From positions 1 to 48,918 of the forward strand of contig DXYB01000011.1 of the NCBI GenBank assembly GCA_019416065.1: a DNA stretch of 48,918 bases, written 5' to 3'. The notes under the pieces were generated by a model. It worked only from the letters and a program-made list of their open reading frames with translations, searched no databases and was not told where the DNA came from. The translations under genes were made by a program, and so were the position numbers. Source of the DNA: Acidaminococcus sp. Its GTDB lineage: Bacteria > Bacillota > Negativicutes > Acidaminococcales > Acidaminococcaceae. Positions 33,551-42,774 of this stretch are shown here, in pieces (the stretch's first letter is position 1; each line of letters starts with the position of its first letter).

Positions 33551-33605
33551 ACTATCCTACCCCTTTTCTTATCAATCTCTTGGACAACGCTTCCTACACA
33601 CATCA

Positions 33606-33647
33606 AAAACACATGAAACGAAGCCAGTACTCCCCCGGCTCCGTTCC
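33606..33647 (-). terminator. Probable terminator after secA
   Basis: Arms 33615-33625 and 33637-33647 form an 11-bp stem with two G-U pairs on the minus strand, 28 bases past the secA stop, followed by CATGTGTTTTT. The U-run begins several bases late, so efficiency may be moderate. Confidence 0.5.
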
Positions 33648-33675
33648 TGTAAGTTGCCATAATGGCTTTTCATTT

Positions 33676-36090
33676 TTAATCCACGGAGGGATTGTTTTCA
33701 GAAGCCTGGGACAGGTGGTCCTCCACCGTGGGTTGGGTTACCACGTTCACCCGATACATATATTTCACCACGTCGTCTACAATTGCTTCCTTCATGGCTT
33801 CAAACATGTCATATGCTTCAAACTTGTATTCTACTAGCGGATCCCGTTGGCCGTAGGCCCTAAGGCCAATGCCTTCCCGCAGCGCATCCATGGAATCTAG
33901 GTGTTCCATCCAGTGATTATCCACCACTTTCAGCATGATCAGGTTTTCCAGTTCCCGCATAATAGGAGCCCCAATGGCTTTTTCTCGTTCATCATAGTAG
34001 TCGTGTGCTACTTTGTGCAGATATTCGGCCAGTTCTTCCCGACTCATATTAGCCAGTTCATCCGCTTGCAGTTTTCCCTGTGGCGCAAAAAATTCTTCCG
34101 TATACGTTACGAGGTTCTTTAAGTCCCAATCCTCACTATACGCATCCTTTGGCACATACATTTCCAGAGCCCGATCCGCCACATGATCGGCCATATCCAG
34201 CACAGTATCCTTCAATACCGCTTTTTCCAGAATTTTCCGCCGCTGGTCATAGATCACTTCTCTTTGCTCATTCATCACATCATCATATTCCAGGACGTGT
34301 TTACGGATGTCAAAGTTTCTGGATTCCACTTTCTTTTGGGCATTTTCAATGGAACGGGTCACCAATTTGTGTTCAATGGGATCGTCCTCATCCATGCCCA
34401 GCCGGTCCATAATACCAGAAATATTATCACTGCCAAAAAGACGCATCAAATCGTCTTCTAACGACAGATAAAAACGGGTGGAACCAGGATCCCCCTGCCG
34501 GGCGCAGCGTCCCCGCAGCTGGTTATCAATACGGCGGGATTCATGCCGTTCCGTTCCGATAATATGCAGTCCACCCAATTCCGCAACGCCGTCGCCCAGC
34601 ACAATGTCTGTGCCCCGGCCCGCCATATTGGTAGCAATGGTGACAGCATTTTTTTGCCCGGCATCCGCCACAATTTCAGCTTCTTTTTCGTGGAATTTGG
34701 CATTTAATACATTGTGAGGAATACCTTCCTTTTGCAGCATAGTAGATAATTCCTCACTCTGCTGGATGGAGGTCGTACCTACCAGCACCGGACGGCCTTT
34801 GGCATGAAGTTCTTTGATTGCTCGAACCACAGCCCGATATTTTGCCTTTTTAGTTTTATAAATCACATCTGGATGATCAATCCGGATATTTGGCTTATTG
34901 GTTGGCACCACGTAGACGGATAGGCCATAGATCTTCTGGAATTCCTGTTCTTCCGTTTTGGCCGTACCGGTCATGCCGGAAAGTTTGTCATACATCCGGA
35001 AATAGTTCTGAAACGTGATAGTAGCCAGTGTCTGGCTTTCCCGTTCTACCTTAACATGTTCTTTGGCTTCAATAGCCTGGTGTAGTCCTTCCGAGAAACG
35101 GCGACCATACATCAAGCGGCCGGTGAATTCATCTACAATGATGACTTCCCCGTCTTTGACCACATAATCCCGGTCACGGATCATCAAGGCTTTAGCCTTT
35201 AAAGCTGCCATCAGCTGATGAGAATAATCTACGCCATCTGTAGTCTCATACATATTTTTTACGCCCAGGGCTTTTTCGGTTTTAGCGATACCAGCAGCCG
35301 TGGGCGCCACTGTTTTCATTTTTTCATCCACTGTATAATCTGTGTTTTCTTTGAAATTGTGGACAATGGCAGCCATCACATTATAGAGTTCTGTAGACTT
35401 TTCTCCGGGCCCAGAAATAATCAGTGGTGTTCTTGCCTCATCAATCAAGATACTATCCACTTCGTCCACAATGGCATAATGCAGTGGCCGCTGTACCATC
35501 TGATCCAGGGAAACTACCATGTTATCCCGCAAATAGTCAAAACCAAATTCGTTATTGGTCCCATAGGTAATATCCGCAGCGTAGGCAGCTTTTCGGTCAG
35601 GGTAATCCAAGTCATGAATAATAAGACCTACACTCATCCCCAGAAAGCGGTACACCCGTCCCATATCCTCACTGTCACGACGGGCCAGATAGTCATTCAC
35701 CGTCACTACATGAACGCCCTTACCTTCCAGTGCATTTAGATATGCCGGCAACGTAGCAACCAAGGTTTTGCCTTCACCAGTCTTCATTTCCGCAATATTT
35801 CCCCGGTGAAGGATGCAGCCCCCGATGAGCTGCACATCAAAATGTCTAAGCCCCAGAACACGTTTGGAGGCTTCCCGCACTACTGCAAATGCTTCCGGTA
35901 AAAGGTCATCCAGTGTCTCTCCTTTGGTGAGGCGCAGTCTAAACTCATCGGTTTTCGCCCGGAGACGGGCATCACTGAGCCGGGAAATTTCTGGCTCTAA
36001 GGCATTAATTTGTGTCACATAGTTTTGGCAGATCTTGAGTTCTTTTTTATTAGGATCCCCAAAGACCAGTTTCATCAGGTGTTCCAGCAA
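33676..36090 (-). CDS. secA: Preprotein translocase ATPase SecA
   Basis: An 804-residue SecA, the motor of the Sec translocon. Walker A MKTGEGKTLVA, DEAD-type DEVDSILIDEARTPLIISG, and the second domain with TNMAGRGTDIVLG are present. The C-terminus ends about 30 residues early and lacks the zinc-binding Cys tail (CxCxSGxxxxxCH), so there is no SecB/lipid-binding tail. The start is not ATG: AGGAG (36103-36099) leaves only TTG codons in reach, and the TTG at 36090 gives MLEHLMKLVFGDPN, matching family N-termini; TTG 36093 is possible. It has its own promoter. Confidence 0.95.
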   Translation of the reverse strand: MLEHLMKLVFGDPNKKELKICQNYVTQINALEPEISRLSDARLRAKTDEFRLRLTKGETLDDLLPEAFAVVREASKRVLGLRHFDVQLIGGCILHRGNIAEMKTGEGKTLVATLPAYLNALEGKGVHVVTVNDYLARRDSEDMGRVYRFLGMSVGLIIHDLDYPDRKAAYAADITYGTNNEFGFDYLRDNMVVSLDQMVQRPLHYAIVDEVDSILIDEARTPLIISGPGEKSTELYNVMAAIVHNFKENTDYTVDEKMKTVAPTAAGIAKTEKALGVKNMYETTDGVDYSHQLMAALKAKALMIRDRDYVVKDGEVIIVDEFTGRLMYGRRFSEGLHQAIEAKEHVKVERESQTLATITFQNYFRMYDKLSGMTGTAKTEEQEFQKIYGLSVYVVPTNKPNIRIDHPDVIYKTKKAKYRAVVRAIKELHAKGRPVLVGTTSIQQSEELSTMLQKEGIPHNVLNAKFHEKEAEIVADAGQKNAVTIATNMAGRGTDIVLGDGVAELGGLHIIGTERHESRRIDNQLRGRCARQGDPGSTRFYLSLEDDLMRLFGSDNISGIMDRLGMDEDDPIEHKLVTRSIENAQKKVESRNFDIRKHVLEYDDVMNEQREVIYDQRRKILEKAVLKDTVLDMADHVADRALEMYVPKDAYSEDWDLKNLVTYTEEFFAPQGKLQADELANMSREELAEYLHKVAHDYYDEREKAIGAPIMRELENLIMLKVVDNHWMEHLDSMDALREGIGLRAYGQRDPLVEYKFEAYDMFEAMKEAIVDDVVKYMYRVNVVTQPTVEDHLSQASENNPSVD

Positions 36091-36151
36091 CAATATCACT
36101 CCTATTCTAAAGCACGAAAGGTGCCTTACACTCCTCTAAGCTTATTTTTTT

Positions 36152-36180
36152 ATTATAGCAAAAGCCCTTGGGAAAAGCAA
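36152..36180 (-). promoter_or_regulatory. secA promoter
   Basis: TATAAT (36157-36152) with TGC extension and TTGCTT (36180-36175) at a 17-base spacing on the minus strand, about 60 bases before the secA start. The -35 falls in the U-tract of the hpf terminator, so the two elements share DNA. Confidence 0.65.
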
Positions 36181-36210
36181 AAAGAGACAGGGCTTTTGCC
36201 CTATCTCTTT
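36172..36210 (-). terminator. Rho-independent terminator of hpf
   Basis: A 13-bp stem with one G-U pair (36181-36193 with 36198-36210) and a four-base loop, 37 bases after the hpf stop, followed on the minus strand by TTGCTTTT. Confidence 0.85.
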
Positions 36211-36246
36211 GTAAAAATTTCATGAAATTCTAGATTGTATCGCCAT

Positions 36247-36792
36247 TTATGCCAATTCCGGACGAATCACGCCATAATCACCGCTTCTTCTGCGGTAGAC
36301 AATGGCCATTTTTTCGGTTTCCGCATCAAAATATACAAAGAAATCGTGGTTTAGCATATTCATCTGCATAATGGCTTCCTGCACCCCCATAGGACGCATC
36401 GCATAGGTCTTTTCCCGGGCTACTACAAAATCCCCCGTTTCTTCCTGGACCTCTTCGTCATCCACGGGTAGCGGAGCCGGTGCTTCATCACGGAAATTGT
36501 TGTATTTCCGACGCATCAGGCGGGTTTTATACTTGTGAATCTGCCGTTCAATTTTATCCACGCATTTATCAATGGAGGCGTACATATTGTCGCTACTTTC
36601 CTGGGCCCGCAATACAATGCCGCTGGCCGGAACGGTAATTTCAACAATGTGGCTGCCTTTTTCCACACGCATTACGGCACTAATATCGCCTACGGTCTTA
36701 AATTGCTTAGTAATCGTAACGATGCGTTTTTCCACGTAGTCTTTTAAAGCCTGGGTCACTTCAATGTTTTTACCACGAACTCTTACTGCCAT
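36247..36792 (-). CDS. hpf: Ribosome hibernation promoting factor (long form)
   Basis: A 181-residue long HPF: N-terminal S30AE domain (RVRGKNIEVTQALKDYVEKR and the following alpha/beta region, residues 2-100) and the C-terminal dimerisation domain (about 125-181, VREKTYAMRPMGVQEAI-like VAREKTYAMRPM, ending YGVIRPELA). It joins two 70S ribosomes into inactive 100S dimers in stationary phase. The start is the ATG at 36792, preceded by GAGGAGG. An inverted repeat lies in its leader. Gene order hpf-secA-prfB is typical of Firmicutes. Confidence 0.95.
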   Translation of the reverse strand: MAVRVRGKNIEVTQALKDYVEKRIVTITKQFKTVGDISAVMRVEKGSHIVEITVPASGIVLRAQESSDNMYASIDKCVDKIERQIHKYKTRLMRRKYNNFRDEAPAPLPVDDEEVQEETGDFVVAREKTYAMRPMGVQEAIMQMNMLNHDFFVYFDAETEKMAIVYRRRSGDYGVIRPELA

Positions 36793-36809
36793 GATAACTA
36801 CCTCCTCAG

Positions 36810-36825
36810 AACAGGCATTCCTGTT
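36810..36825. other. Inverted repeat in the hpf leader
   Basis: AACAGG-CATT-CCTGTT lies directly upstream of the GAGGAGG ribosome binding site of hpf. It could form a small leader hairpin or be an operator half-site pair. No partner regulator is evident. Confidence 0.35.
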
Positions 36826-36876
36826 TGTTGTTATAGTATTAGTTCTCCATATGTTGGAAAAATCCTGCAATCTTTC

Positions 36877-37611
36877 CTATAAAATCTTGGATAAAAAGCT
36901 GCGAGCCCGTTCGTTCTGTGGGTGTGCAAAAAATTCCTGGGGATCTCCTTGCTCAGCAATAATCCCACCATCTAAGAACAAGACCCTGTCCCCTACTTCC
37001 CGGGCAAATCCCATTTCGTGTGTTACCACCACCATGGTCATGCCTTCATGCGCTAACTCTTTCATTACATCCAATACTTCGTTGATCATTTCCGGATCTA
37101 AGGCACTGGTAGGTTCATCAAAGAGCATGGCTTTGGGTTTCATACACAGGGCTCTAGCAATAGCAACCCGCTGTTGTTGACCGCCGGACAAAGAACCCGG
37201 ATAGGCATCAATTTTCTCTAAAAGACCTACTTTATCCAGGTATTTTTTGGCAGTTTCCACCGCTTCTTCCTTCTGCATTTTCCGGACAATCATAGGCGCC
37301 AACGTCAAATTCTCCATGACGGTCATATGGGGGAACAAATTAAACCGCTGAAATACCATTCCCACTTCTTTACGGACTTCGTTGATATTGGCATCCCCAT
37401 TCAAAGGAATCCCATCAAAGGTAATTTCTCCGGCCGTTGGTACTTCCAAATAATTTAAGCACCGCAAAAATGTGCTTTTGCCGCCGCCAGAAGGTCCTAT
37501 CACCACCATGACTTCTTTTTCGTGCACGGTGACATCAATGCCTTTTAAAACTTCGTTATGACCATAGTTTTTCTTAAGTCCCCGGACCTGGATCAGTTCA
37601 TTGTTCATTCT
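36877..37611 (-). CDS. glnQ: Polar amino acid ABC transporter ATP-binding protein
   Basis: A 244-residue ABC ATPase of the PAAT family: Walker A GPSGGGKST, signature LSGGQQQRVAIARAL, Walker B AMLFDEPTSALDPE, H-loop VVTHEMGFAREV. The last motif, with EMxFAR, is typical of GlnQ/ArtP-type importers. The start chosen is the ATG at 37611 (MNNELIQVRGL), 14 bases inside glnP, after AGAGG; an upstream ATG would overlap glnP more. It energises uptake through the permease encoded by the previous gene. Confidence 0.93.
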   Translation of the reverse strand, partial: RMNNELIQVRGLKKNYGHNEVLKGIDVTVHEKEVMVVIGPSGGGKSTFLRCLNYLEVPTAGEITFDGIPLNGDANINEVRKEVGMVFQRFNLFPHMTVMENLTLAPMIVRKMQKEEAVETAKKYLDKVGLLEKIDAYPGSLSGGQQQRVAIARALCMKPKAMLFDEPTSALDPEMINEVLDVMKELAHEGMTMVVVTHEMGFAREVGDRVLFLDGGIIAEQGDPQEFFAHPQNERARSFLSKIL

Positions 37612-38254
37612 TCTTAAACCTCTTTTCCAGGTAGCCGGTAAACCGTGCCACCACAAATGTCATAATCAGATAAATCACCGCTACCGCCATCCAAATTTCA
37701 AAGGACGCATAGGTGCGAGCGATAATCAGCTGCCCCCGCCGTGTCAGTTCTTCAAAGCCAATAACAGACACCAAAGAAGAGTCTTTTAACATGGCAATAA
37801 ATTCATTGCCTAACGGTGGAATAATCTGTTTAAATGCCTGGGGCAAAATAATGTGACGCATGGTTTGCCACCACGTCATGCCAAGACTGCGCCCCGCCTC
37901 CATTTGCCCTTTGTCGATGGCTTCAATGCCGCCGCGGAAAATTTCGGCCACATACGCACCACTATTGATAGAACAAGCAGAAACAGCAGCTACATATGCG
38001 TCTACCCGATGATGGATCAAGGCCGGCAATGCAAAGTACACCAAAAAGATCTGGACTAAAAGTGGCGTGCCTCGTAGGAAATCCACGTAAATATCCCCAA
38101 GGACCTTCAGCACTTTAATTCCACACATACGGATCAGTGCTACCACAATGCCTATGGCCATCCCAAGGCCAACACTCATAGCTGTAATTTCAACAGTAAT
38201 CCCTGCCCCTGCCAAAAGTAGTGGCAGGGATTGCTCGATAATCTCAAAATTCAT
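37598..38254 (-). CDS. glnP: Polar amino acid ABC transporter permease
   Basis: A 218-residue His/Glu/Gln/Arg-type permease with five predicted membrane segments. The EAA coupling motif is seen in IEAIDKGQMEAGRSLGMTWWQTMRHIILPQAFKQ, quoted here by its ends GQMEAGRSLGM and ILPQAFKQ. As a single permease gene it should work as a homodimer. It starts 16 bases after glnH and overlaps glnQ. Confidence 0.93.
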   Translation of the reverse strand: MNFEIIEQSLPLLLAGAGITVEITAMSVGLGMAIGIVVALIRMCGIKVLKVLGDIYVDFLRGTPLLVQIFLVYFALPALIHHRVDAYVAAVSACSINSGAYVAEIFRGGIEAIDKGQMEAGRSLGMTWWQTMRHIILPQAFKQIIPPLGNEFIAMLKDSSLVSVIGFEELTRRGQLIIARTYASFEIWMAVAVIYLIMTFVVARFTGYLEKRFKKNEQ

Positions 38255-38270
38255 AAAAAACCCTTCCTAG

Positions 38271-39047
38271 TTATTTTTTTGCAGCTTCTCCAAACCACTT
38301 GGTGTAAATCTTATCATATTCGCCGTTTTTCTTCAGTTCTGCTAAAGCCTTATTGGCTTCAGTCGTTAATTTGCTGCCCTTCTTAAAGGCCATGCCGTAA
38401 TCTTCCGCTTCCATGGTGTCACCAACGATTTTATCCTTGCCTTTTCCGCCATGAAGCAAATAATACGCAGCCACTGGTTTATCAATAACGACCGCATCGA
38501 CGCCTTTATTTTCCAATTCCAGGAAGACCTCCGCATTGGTATTAAAGTTGGTTACTTTGGCATCAGGAACCTTGGTAGCCCGTTCCGCACCGGTCGTACC
38601 AATTTGGGCAGCAATTTTTTTGCCTTTTAAATCGTCAATGCCCTTGATACTGGTATTGTCGTTAGTGACCACTACGACCAAACCCGAAGTGTAATACGGA
38701 TCGGTAAAGTCCACATTCTTCTTCCGTTCATCGGTAATGCTTATTCCAGCAACAGCAGCATCAATATTCCCGCTGTTGAGTGCAGGGATCAGGGCATCAA
38801 AGCCCATATTCTGGATTTCTACTTTCATTCCCATCTGTTTACCAACTGCCCGCACCAAATCCATATCAAACCCGGTGAAATCCTTAGAATCTTTTTCTTG
38901 GAATTCAAATGGTGCAAAAGTCGGTTCAGTTCCTACTTTTAAGACCTTTTGTTCCGTTGCTGCTTGTTTGGAATCATTGCCGCCGCAGCCTGCTACACTA
39001 AGCATCAAAGCTGCCAATAGACCTGCTAATACATGCATTTTTTTCAT
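38271..39047 (-). CDS. glnH: Amino acid ABC transporter substrate-binding lipoprotein
   Basis: A 258-residue family 3 solute-binding protein. The lipoprotein signal ends in LSVAGC (C21). The mature part has the family signatures FTGFDMDLVRAVGKQMG and VAGISITDERKKNVDFT, and the hinge AAQIGTTGAERA. In the ligand pocket the aspartate and arginine for the amino acid backbone are conserved; the side-chain specificity (Gln, Arg, Lys or Cys-like) cannot be read. First gene of the operon glnH-glnP-glnQ, with its own promoter. Confidence 0.93.
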   Translation of the reverse strand: MKKMHVLAGLLAALMLSVAGCGGNDSKQAATEQKVLKVGTEPTFAPFEFQEKDSKDFTGFDMDLVRAVGKQMGMKVEIQNMGFDALIPALNSGNIDAAVAGISITDERKKNVDFTDPYYTSGLVVVVTNDNTSIKGIDDLKGKKIAAQIGTTGAERATKVPDAKVTNFNTNAEVFLELENKGVDAVVIDKPVAAYYLLHGGKGKDKIVGDTMEAEDYGMAFKKGSKLTTEANKALAELKKNGEYDKIYTKWFGEAAKK

Positions 39048-39099
39048 GTGTATCCCTCCAAATTGACCTCTTTCCGGGTCTTTTTAGTCTTATTACGTT

Positions 39100-39128
39100 A
39101 TTATACGTCTTTTCGCATTTTTATACAA
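39100..39128 (-). promoter_or_regulatory. Promoter of the amino acid transporter operon
   Basis: TTGTAT (39128-39123) and TATAAT (39105-39100) with a 17-base spacer on the minus strand, about 50 bases upstream of the glnH start. GGAGGG precedes the ATG. Confidence 0.7.
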
Positions 39129-39140
39129 TAGGTAGGGCTT

Positions 39141-39174
39141 AAAAATAAGCACCGCCTCTAAAACAGACGGTGCT
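39141..39174 (-). terminator. Rho-independent terminator of the TAXI-TRAP operon
   Basis: A 10-bp stem with one G-U pair (39148-39157 with 39165-39174) lies 20 bases after the TRAP permease stop and is followed on the minus strand by TTATTTTT. Confidence 0.85.
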
Positions 39175-39193
39175 ATTTTCAATCCTATTTACG

Positions 39194-41146
39194 TTATTCC
39201 CCTACGTTAGGTAAAGGTCCACCAGAATTCCGCTTCTGCCACAGGAAACCAACAATCAAAATCGCTAATCCTGTCGCATCGGTGAACGTACCTGGGATAA
39301 TGAGGCACAGACCACCAATGAAGAAAATCACTCTCTGAAGGAGATTTAGGGGATGCTGACAAAAACCGATCATGGACAGGGATAATCCCCACATCCCAAC
39401 AATGGCGGTAATCATAGCAACGAGGATGGTCACCGGAGTAGCATTAATCATCAGCAACTGGGGTGCCAGCACGAAAATATAGGGTACAACAAAAGCTGCA
39501 ATGGCGAGTTTGGCTGCGGTCACTCCTGTCTTAATGGGGTCAGAGCCGGCAATACCTGATCCGGCATAAGCTGCCAGCGCTACCGGCGGCGTCACGTCTG
39601 CCACGATACCAAAATAGAACGCGAACATGTGCGCAGCCAGAACTGGTACTTTCATCTGCACCAGTGCCGGCGCAGCTATAGTAGAAGTAATAACATAGTT
39701 CGCAGTAGTTGGAACCCCCATACCCAAAATCAAGGAAGTAATCATAGTAAAGAACATCGCCGGAATCATTTTTCCCTGTGCCAAATCCAAAAGGGCGGTA
39801 GCTAGTTTCAACCCTACGCCGGTTTTGGTCACAACACCGATGATAATACCAGCAGAAGCACAGGCGATTAATACCCCTAGCACTGCTTGAGAACCATCCA
39901 CCAGCCCCTGAACGACTTGTCGGAAGGTGATGCGAGTATTTTTCCTGAGGCAGGCACAGACGATAGTTAATCCGATGGCATACAGAGCCGCTCGCATGGG
40001 CGTATATCCCGTAACCAGTAGGTACACAATCACCACTAGCGGCAGTGCCAAATGACCTTTTTCTTTTAACAGAGGGCCAAATTTCGGCAATTCTTCCCGA
40101 GGTGTCCCTTTTAAGCCGTATTTTTTCGCTTCATAGTGAACACTAAGCCAAATTCCAGTGTAATACAGCAAGGCCGGAATAACAGCCGCCTTGACTACAT
40201 CAATATAGGGGACCCCTACAAATTCAGCCATCAAAAAGGCTGCAGCACCCATAACCGGAGGCATTAACTGACCACCGGTAGAAGCAGCTGCTTCTACGGC
40301 TCCAGCAAAAGAGGGACGATACCCCAGTTTTTTCATCATAGGGATAGTAAACGATCCGGTGCCAGCCACGTTCGCCACAGAGGAACCGGACACTGTCCCC
40401 ATAAGCCCGGACGACAATACTGCCACTTTAGCAGGTCCGCCTATAGCCCAACCAGCAATGGCATTGGCCACATCAATAAAGAATTTGCCAAGTCCGGTAC
40501 ATTCCAGATAAGCACCGAATAGAATAAACAGATAAATAAAGGTGGAAGATACCCCCATGGGTACCCCAAAAATACCTTCTGTCGTAAAATACAGATGCCC
40601 TACCAACTCATCAAAGCTCACGCCTCGATGGGCCAGCACTCCCGGCATATAGGGGCCAAGGAATGCATAGGCCAAAAAACACAGCGCCACAATCAACATG
40701 GGCCAGCCCACACAGCGCCGGGTAGCTTCGAAAACCAGAAGTACGCCCAAGACACCGATCACGGTATCTGTCGTGGTGTTTAACCCGGAACGGGTGACCA
40801 ATTCATTGTAATTGACCACAAGGTACATCGTTGCGACGATGGATAAAATGGCAAAAATTACATCTACCGGATTCATCGTTTTCCTGGACCAGGATTTCCG
40901 TGCCGGATACAGCAGGAAAATCAACACGAGCCCAAAGCATAGATGAATGGTCCGCTGAAGATGGGCGTCTAACACGCCGAAAATGGCCGTATATAGCTGG
41001 AAACAGGCAAACAGGACGCAGATACCAGCAATGATATAATGCCAGGCCCCAACAGGATCCCGTTTATTCGACTCTTTGTCGAACTTTTTCATGACCTCTT
41101 CCGCTGTCATCTCAACTGGCTGTGGTTTCTTTTTTTCGTCCGTCAT
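39194..41146 (-). CDS. TRAP transporter fused permease (DctQM-type, TAXI class)
   Basis: A 650-residue membrane protein, the fused 4TM (DctQ) plus 12TM (DctM) form found with TAXI receptors. A cytoplasmic N-terminus (about 35 residues) is followed by many hydrophobic helices. Typical DctM-type motifs include GLMGTVSGSSVANVAGTGSFTIPMMKK, quoted by its ends GLMGTVSGSS and TGSFTIPMM, and MGVPTTANYV. It uses an ion gradient to import an organic acid delivered by the receptor at 41731-42717. GGAGGG precedes the start. Confidence 0.93.
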   Translation of the reverse strand: MTDEKKKPQPVEMTAEEVMKKFDKESNKRDPVGAWHYIIAGICVLFACFQLYTAIFGVLDAHLQRTIHLCFGLVLIFLLYPARKSWSRKTMNPVDVIFAILSIVATMYLVVNYNELVTRSGLNTTTDTVIGVLGVLLVFEATRRCVGWPMLIVALCFLAYAFLGPYMPGVLAHRGVSFDELVGHLYFTTEGIFGVPMGVSSTFIYLFILFGAYLECTGLGKFFIDVANAIAGWAIGGPAKVAVLSSGLMGTVSGSSVANVAGTGSFTIPMMKKLGYRPSFAGAVEAAASTGGQLMPPVMGAAAFLMAEFVGVPYIDVVKAAVIPALLYYTGIWLSVHYEAKKYGLKGTPREELPKFGPLLKEKGHLALPLVVIVYLLVTGYTPMRAALYAIGLTIVCACLRKNTRITFRQVVQGLVDGSQAVLGVLIACASAGIIIGVVTKTGVGLKLATALLDLAQGKMIPAMFFTMITSLILGMGVPTTANYVITSTIAAPALVQMKVPVLAAHMFAFYFGIVADVTPPVALAAYAGSGIAGSDPIKTGVTAAKLAIAAFVVPYIFVLAPQLLMINATPVTILVAMITAIVGMWGLSLSMIGFCQHPLNLLQRVIFFIGGLCLIIPGTFTDATGLAILIVGFLWQKRNSGGPLPNVGE

Positions 41147-41174
41147 AACATCTCATCCCTCCAATTGGAACGGG

Positions 41175-41711
41175 TCAGTATTGCAACCAGACTTCATAAC
41201 GTCTCATAACGGTAACGGTGACTTTTGTCCCCTGCCCGTACAGATAGCAAAGATCGTAGGTATGGTTTTGCATACGGATTTTTGGCATAGCTTGCACGGC
41301 TGTACGAAAACTTACTGCAGTGTAGGGACGGTTCAGGATCATCTCAAATTTGCCGTCATTTTTCAAGCTAATAAATTGTCCCTCTGTCCCATCATAGGGA
41401 AGGCCTACACCAAAGGACTGGTATATGGTATGGGTCATGGTCATAGCATGGGAACCGTCGATGCGAAAATACTCCTCACAGGGCGTTTGCTGTACTGAGT
41501 GTTTGTAGTGGTACACCCACTCTTCACCGGGCTGCACCGGCAGGGTTATAATTTTTCCTCTTTCTGGTAAAATGACAAAAACCAACCGGTTACCATACCA
41601 TGCAATAGCTCCTATCACGACAACGAGCAGGAGCAGCAGTTTGCTACCCTGTTTTTTAAAAAAAGACCGAACCCCACAGAAGGGTGGCGTTCGGTCTGTC
41701 AGGTTGGACAT
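41175..41711 (-). CDS. DUF1850 protein of the TAXI-TRAP operon
   Basis: A 178-residue protein with one N-terminal membrane helix (about 26-43) and an extracytoplasmic domain with the DUF1850 features EWVYHYKHSVQQTPCEEYF and SFGVGLPY. DUF1850 genes are found between the TAXI receptor and fused permease genes; the protein may help the transporter assemble or couple, but no activity is established. The ribosome binding site is weak and the ATG at 41711 is a best guess (41720 GTG is an alternative). It is 19 bases after the receptor gene. Confidence 0.8.
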   Translation of the reverse strand: MSNLTDRTPPFCGVRSFFKKQGSKLLLLLVVVIGAIAWYGNRLVFVILPERGKIITLPVQPGEEWVYHYKHSVQQTPCEEYFRIDGSHAMTMTHTIYQSFGVGLPYDGTEGQFISLKNDGKFEMILNRPYTAVSFRTAVQAMPKIRMQNHTYDLCYLYGQGTKVTVTVMRRYEVWLQY

Positions 41712-41730
41712 GAGACACACTCACACTTGC

Positions 41731-42717
41731 TTATTTCTCATTAAAGAACTTTTCAGCACCGGCATTTAATGGAATAGATACCCCATCTTTACCAGTCTCT
41801 TTAGTGATAGCTTTGGCCACGTTGTGGGCGGCTTTCATACGGTCCAGATTGGTATACAAGGCTTTCACCACTTCATACCCTAGGTCATCACCAAATTTGT
41901 CGGTGACAACCAGCATGCATTTCACGGCTACCGCTTCTACTGCAGTTCCCTGCTTGTTATAAGTATTTGCTGGAATCGTAATCTTGGTATAGTACGGATA
42001 CTTTTTGATGAGAGTATCCGCCATAGCAGGATCAACAGGGAGCAACACTACGTTATGCTGCGTTGCTAAATCCTGGATGGCAGCGGTGGGAAATCCGGCC
42101 GTAACAAAGGCTACATCTACGTTGCCATCTTTTAAGGCCGATGCAGCTTCCCCAAAGGACAAATACTGCACTTTAATGTCTTTATAGGTAATCCCTGCAG
42201 CTTCCAAAATCTGCCGAGCATTGGCTTCAGTTCCGGAGCCAGCAGCCCCTACAGCAACTCTCTTGCCTTTGATATCCGCCAGCGTCTTCACACCGGTTTT
42301 ATCCGTAGTGACAATCTGAATCGTTTCTGGATACAAGGTTGCCAAGGCTTTCAAATTGCTGACCTTTTTATCTTTAAACATTTCTGTGCCGTTAACGGCA
42401 TAGTAGGAAATATCATTTTGGATAAAGCCGATATCTACCTTGCCTTCTTTCAGCAAGTTAATATTAGCTACGGAAGCACCTGTGGATTGTGCGGATGCAT
42501 TGGCACCTTTTACATTTTTGTTCAGAATATCTGCCAAAGCCCCACCTAGGGGATAATACGTACCAGAGGTTCCACCAGTTGCGATGTTGATAAATTTCTT
42601 GTCACCACCACCGCTAGCTGCTTTGTTATCACCGCCGCTACTTCCTCCACACCCGGCGAATAGAGAAACCGCAGTTGCCATGGCCATCACTGCCAATAAC
42701 AGTTTTTTTGCTTTCAT
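41731..42717 (-). CDS. TAXI family TRAP transporter solute-binding lipoprotein
   Basis: A 328-residue receptor. The signal ends in the lipobox FAGC (C23), followed by a Gly/Ser-rich tether. Core motifs INIATGGTSGTYYPLGGALA, quoted by its start INIATGGTSGTYY, and VAVGAAGSGTEANARQIL identify the TAXI family, which binds dicarboxylates such as glutamate or 2-oxoglutarate in characterised cases. It heads the operon receptor-DUF1850-permease, behind a near-consensus promoter. The GGAGGA site is 9 bases before ATG. Confidence 0.93.
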   Translation of the reverse strand: MKAKKLLLAVMAMATAVSLFAGCGGSSGGDNKAASGGGDKKFINIATGGTSGTYYPLGGALADILNKNVKGANASAQSTGASVANINLLKEGKVDIGFIQNDISYYAVNGTEMFKDKKVSNLKALATLYPETIQIVTTDKTGVKTLADIKGKRVAVGAAGSGTEANARQILEAAGITYKDIKVQYLSFGEAASALKDGNVDVAFVTAGFPTAAIQDLATQHNVVLLPVDPAMADTLIKKYPYYTKITIPANTYNKQGTAVEAVAVKCMLVVTDKFGDDLGYEVVKALYTNLDRMKAAHNVAKAITKETGKDGVSIPLNAGAEKFFNEK

Positions 42718-42774
42718 CGCTCTCTCCTCCGTTTACTAACATGGGAACAGGACTGGATGGTTCACTGATTGTGT

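Noticed and set aside
35218..35739. 173-codon plus-strand frame over secA
   Set aside because: Antisense to a certain secA; no start site signals.
36826..36876. Promoter for hpf
   Set aside because: TATAAC at 36835-36830 is a fair -10, but no convincing -35 or TGn extension accompanies it.
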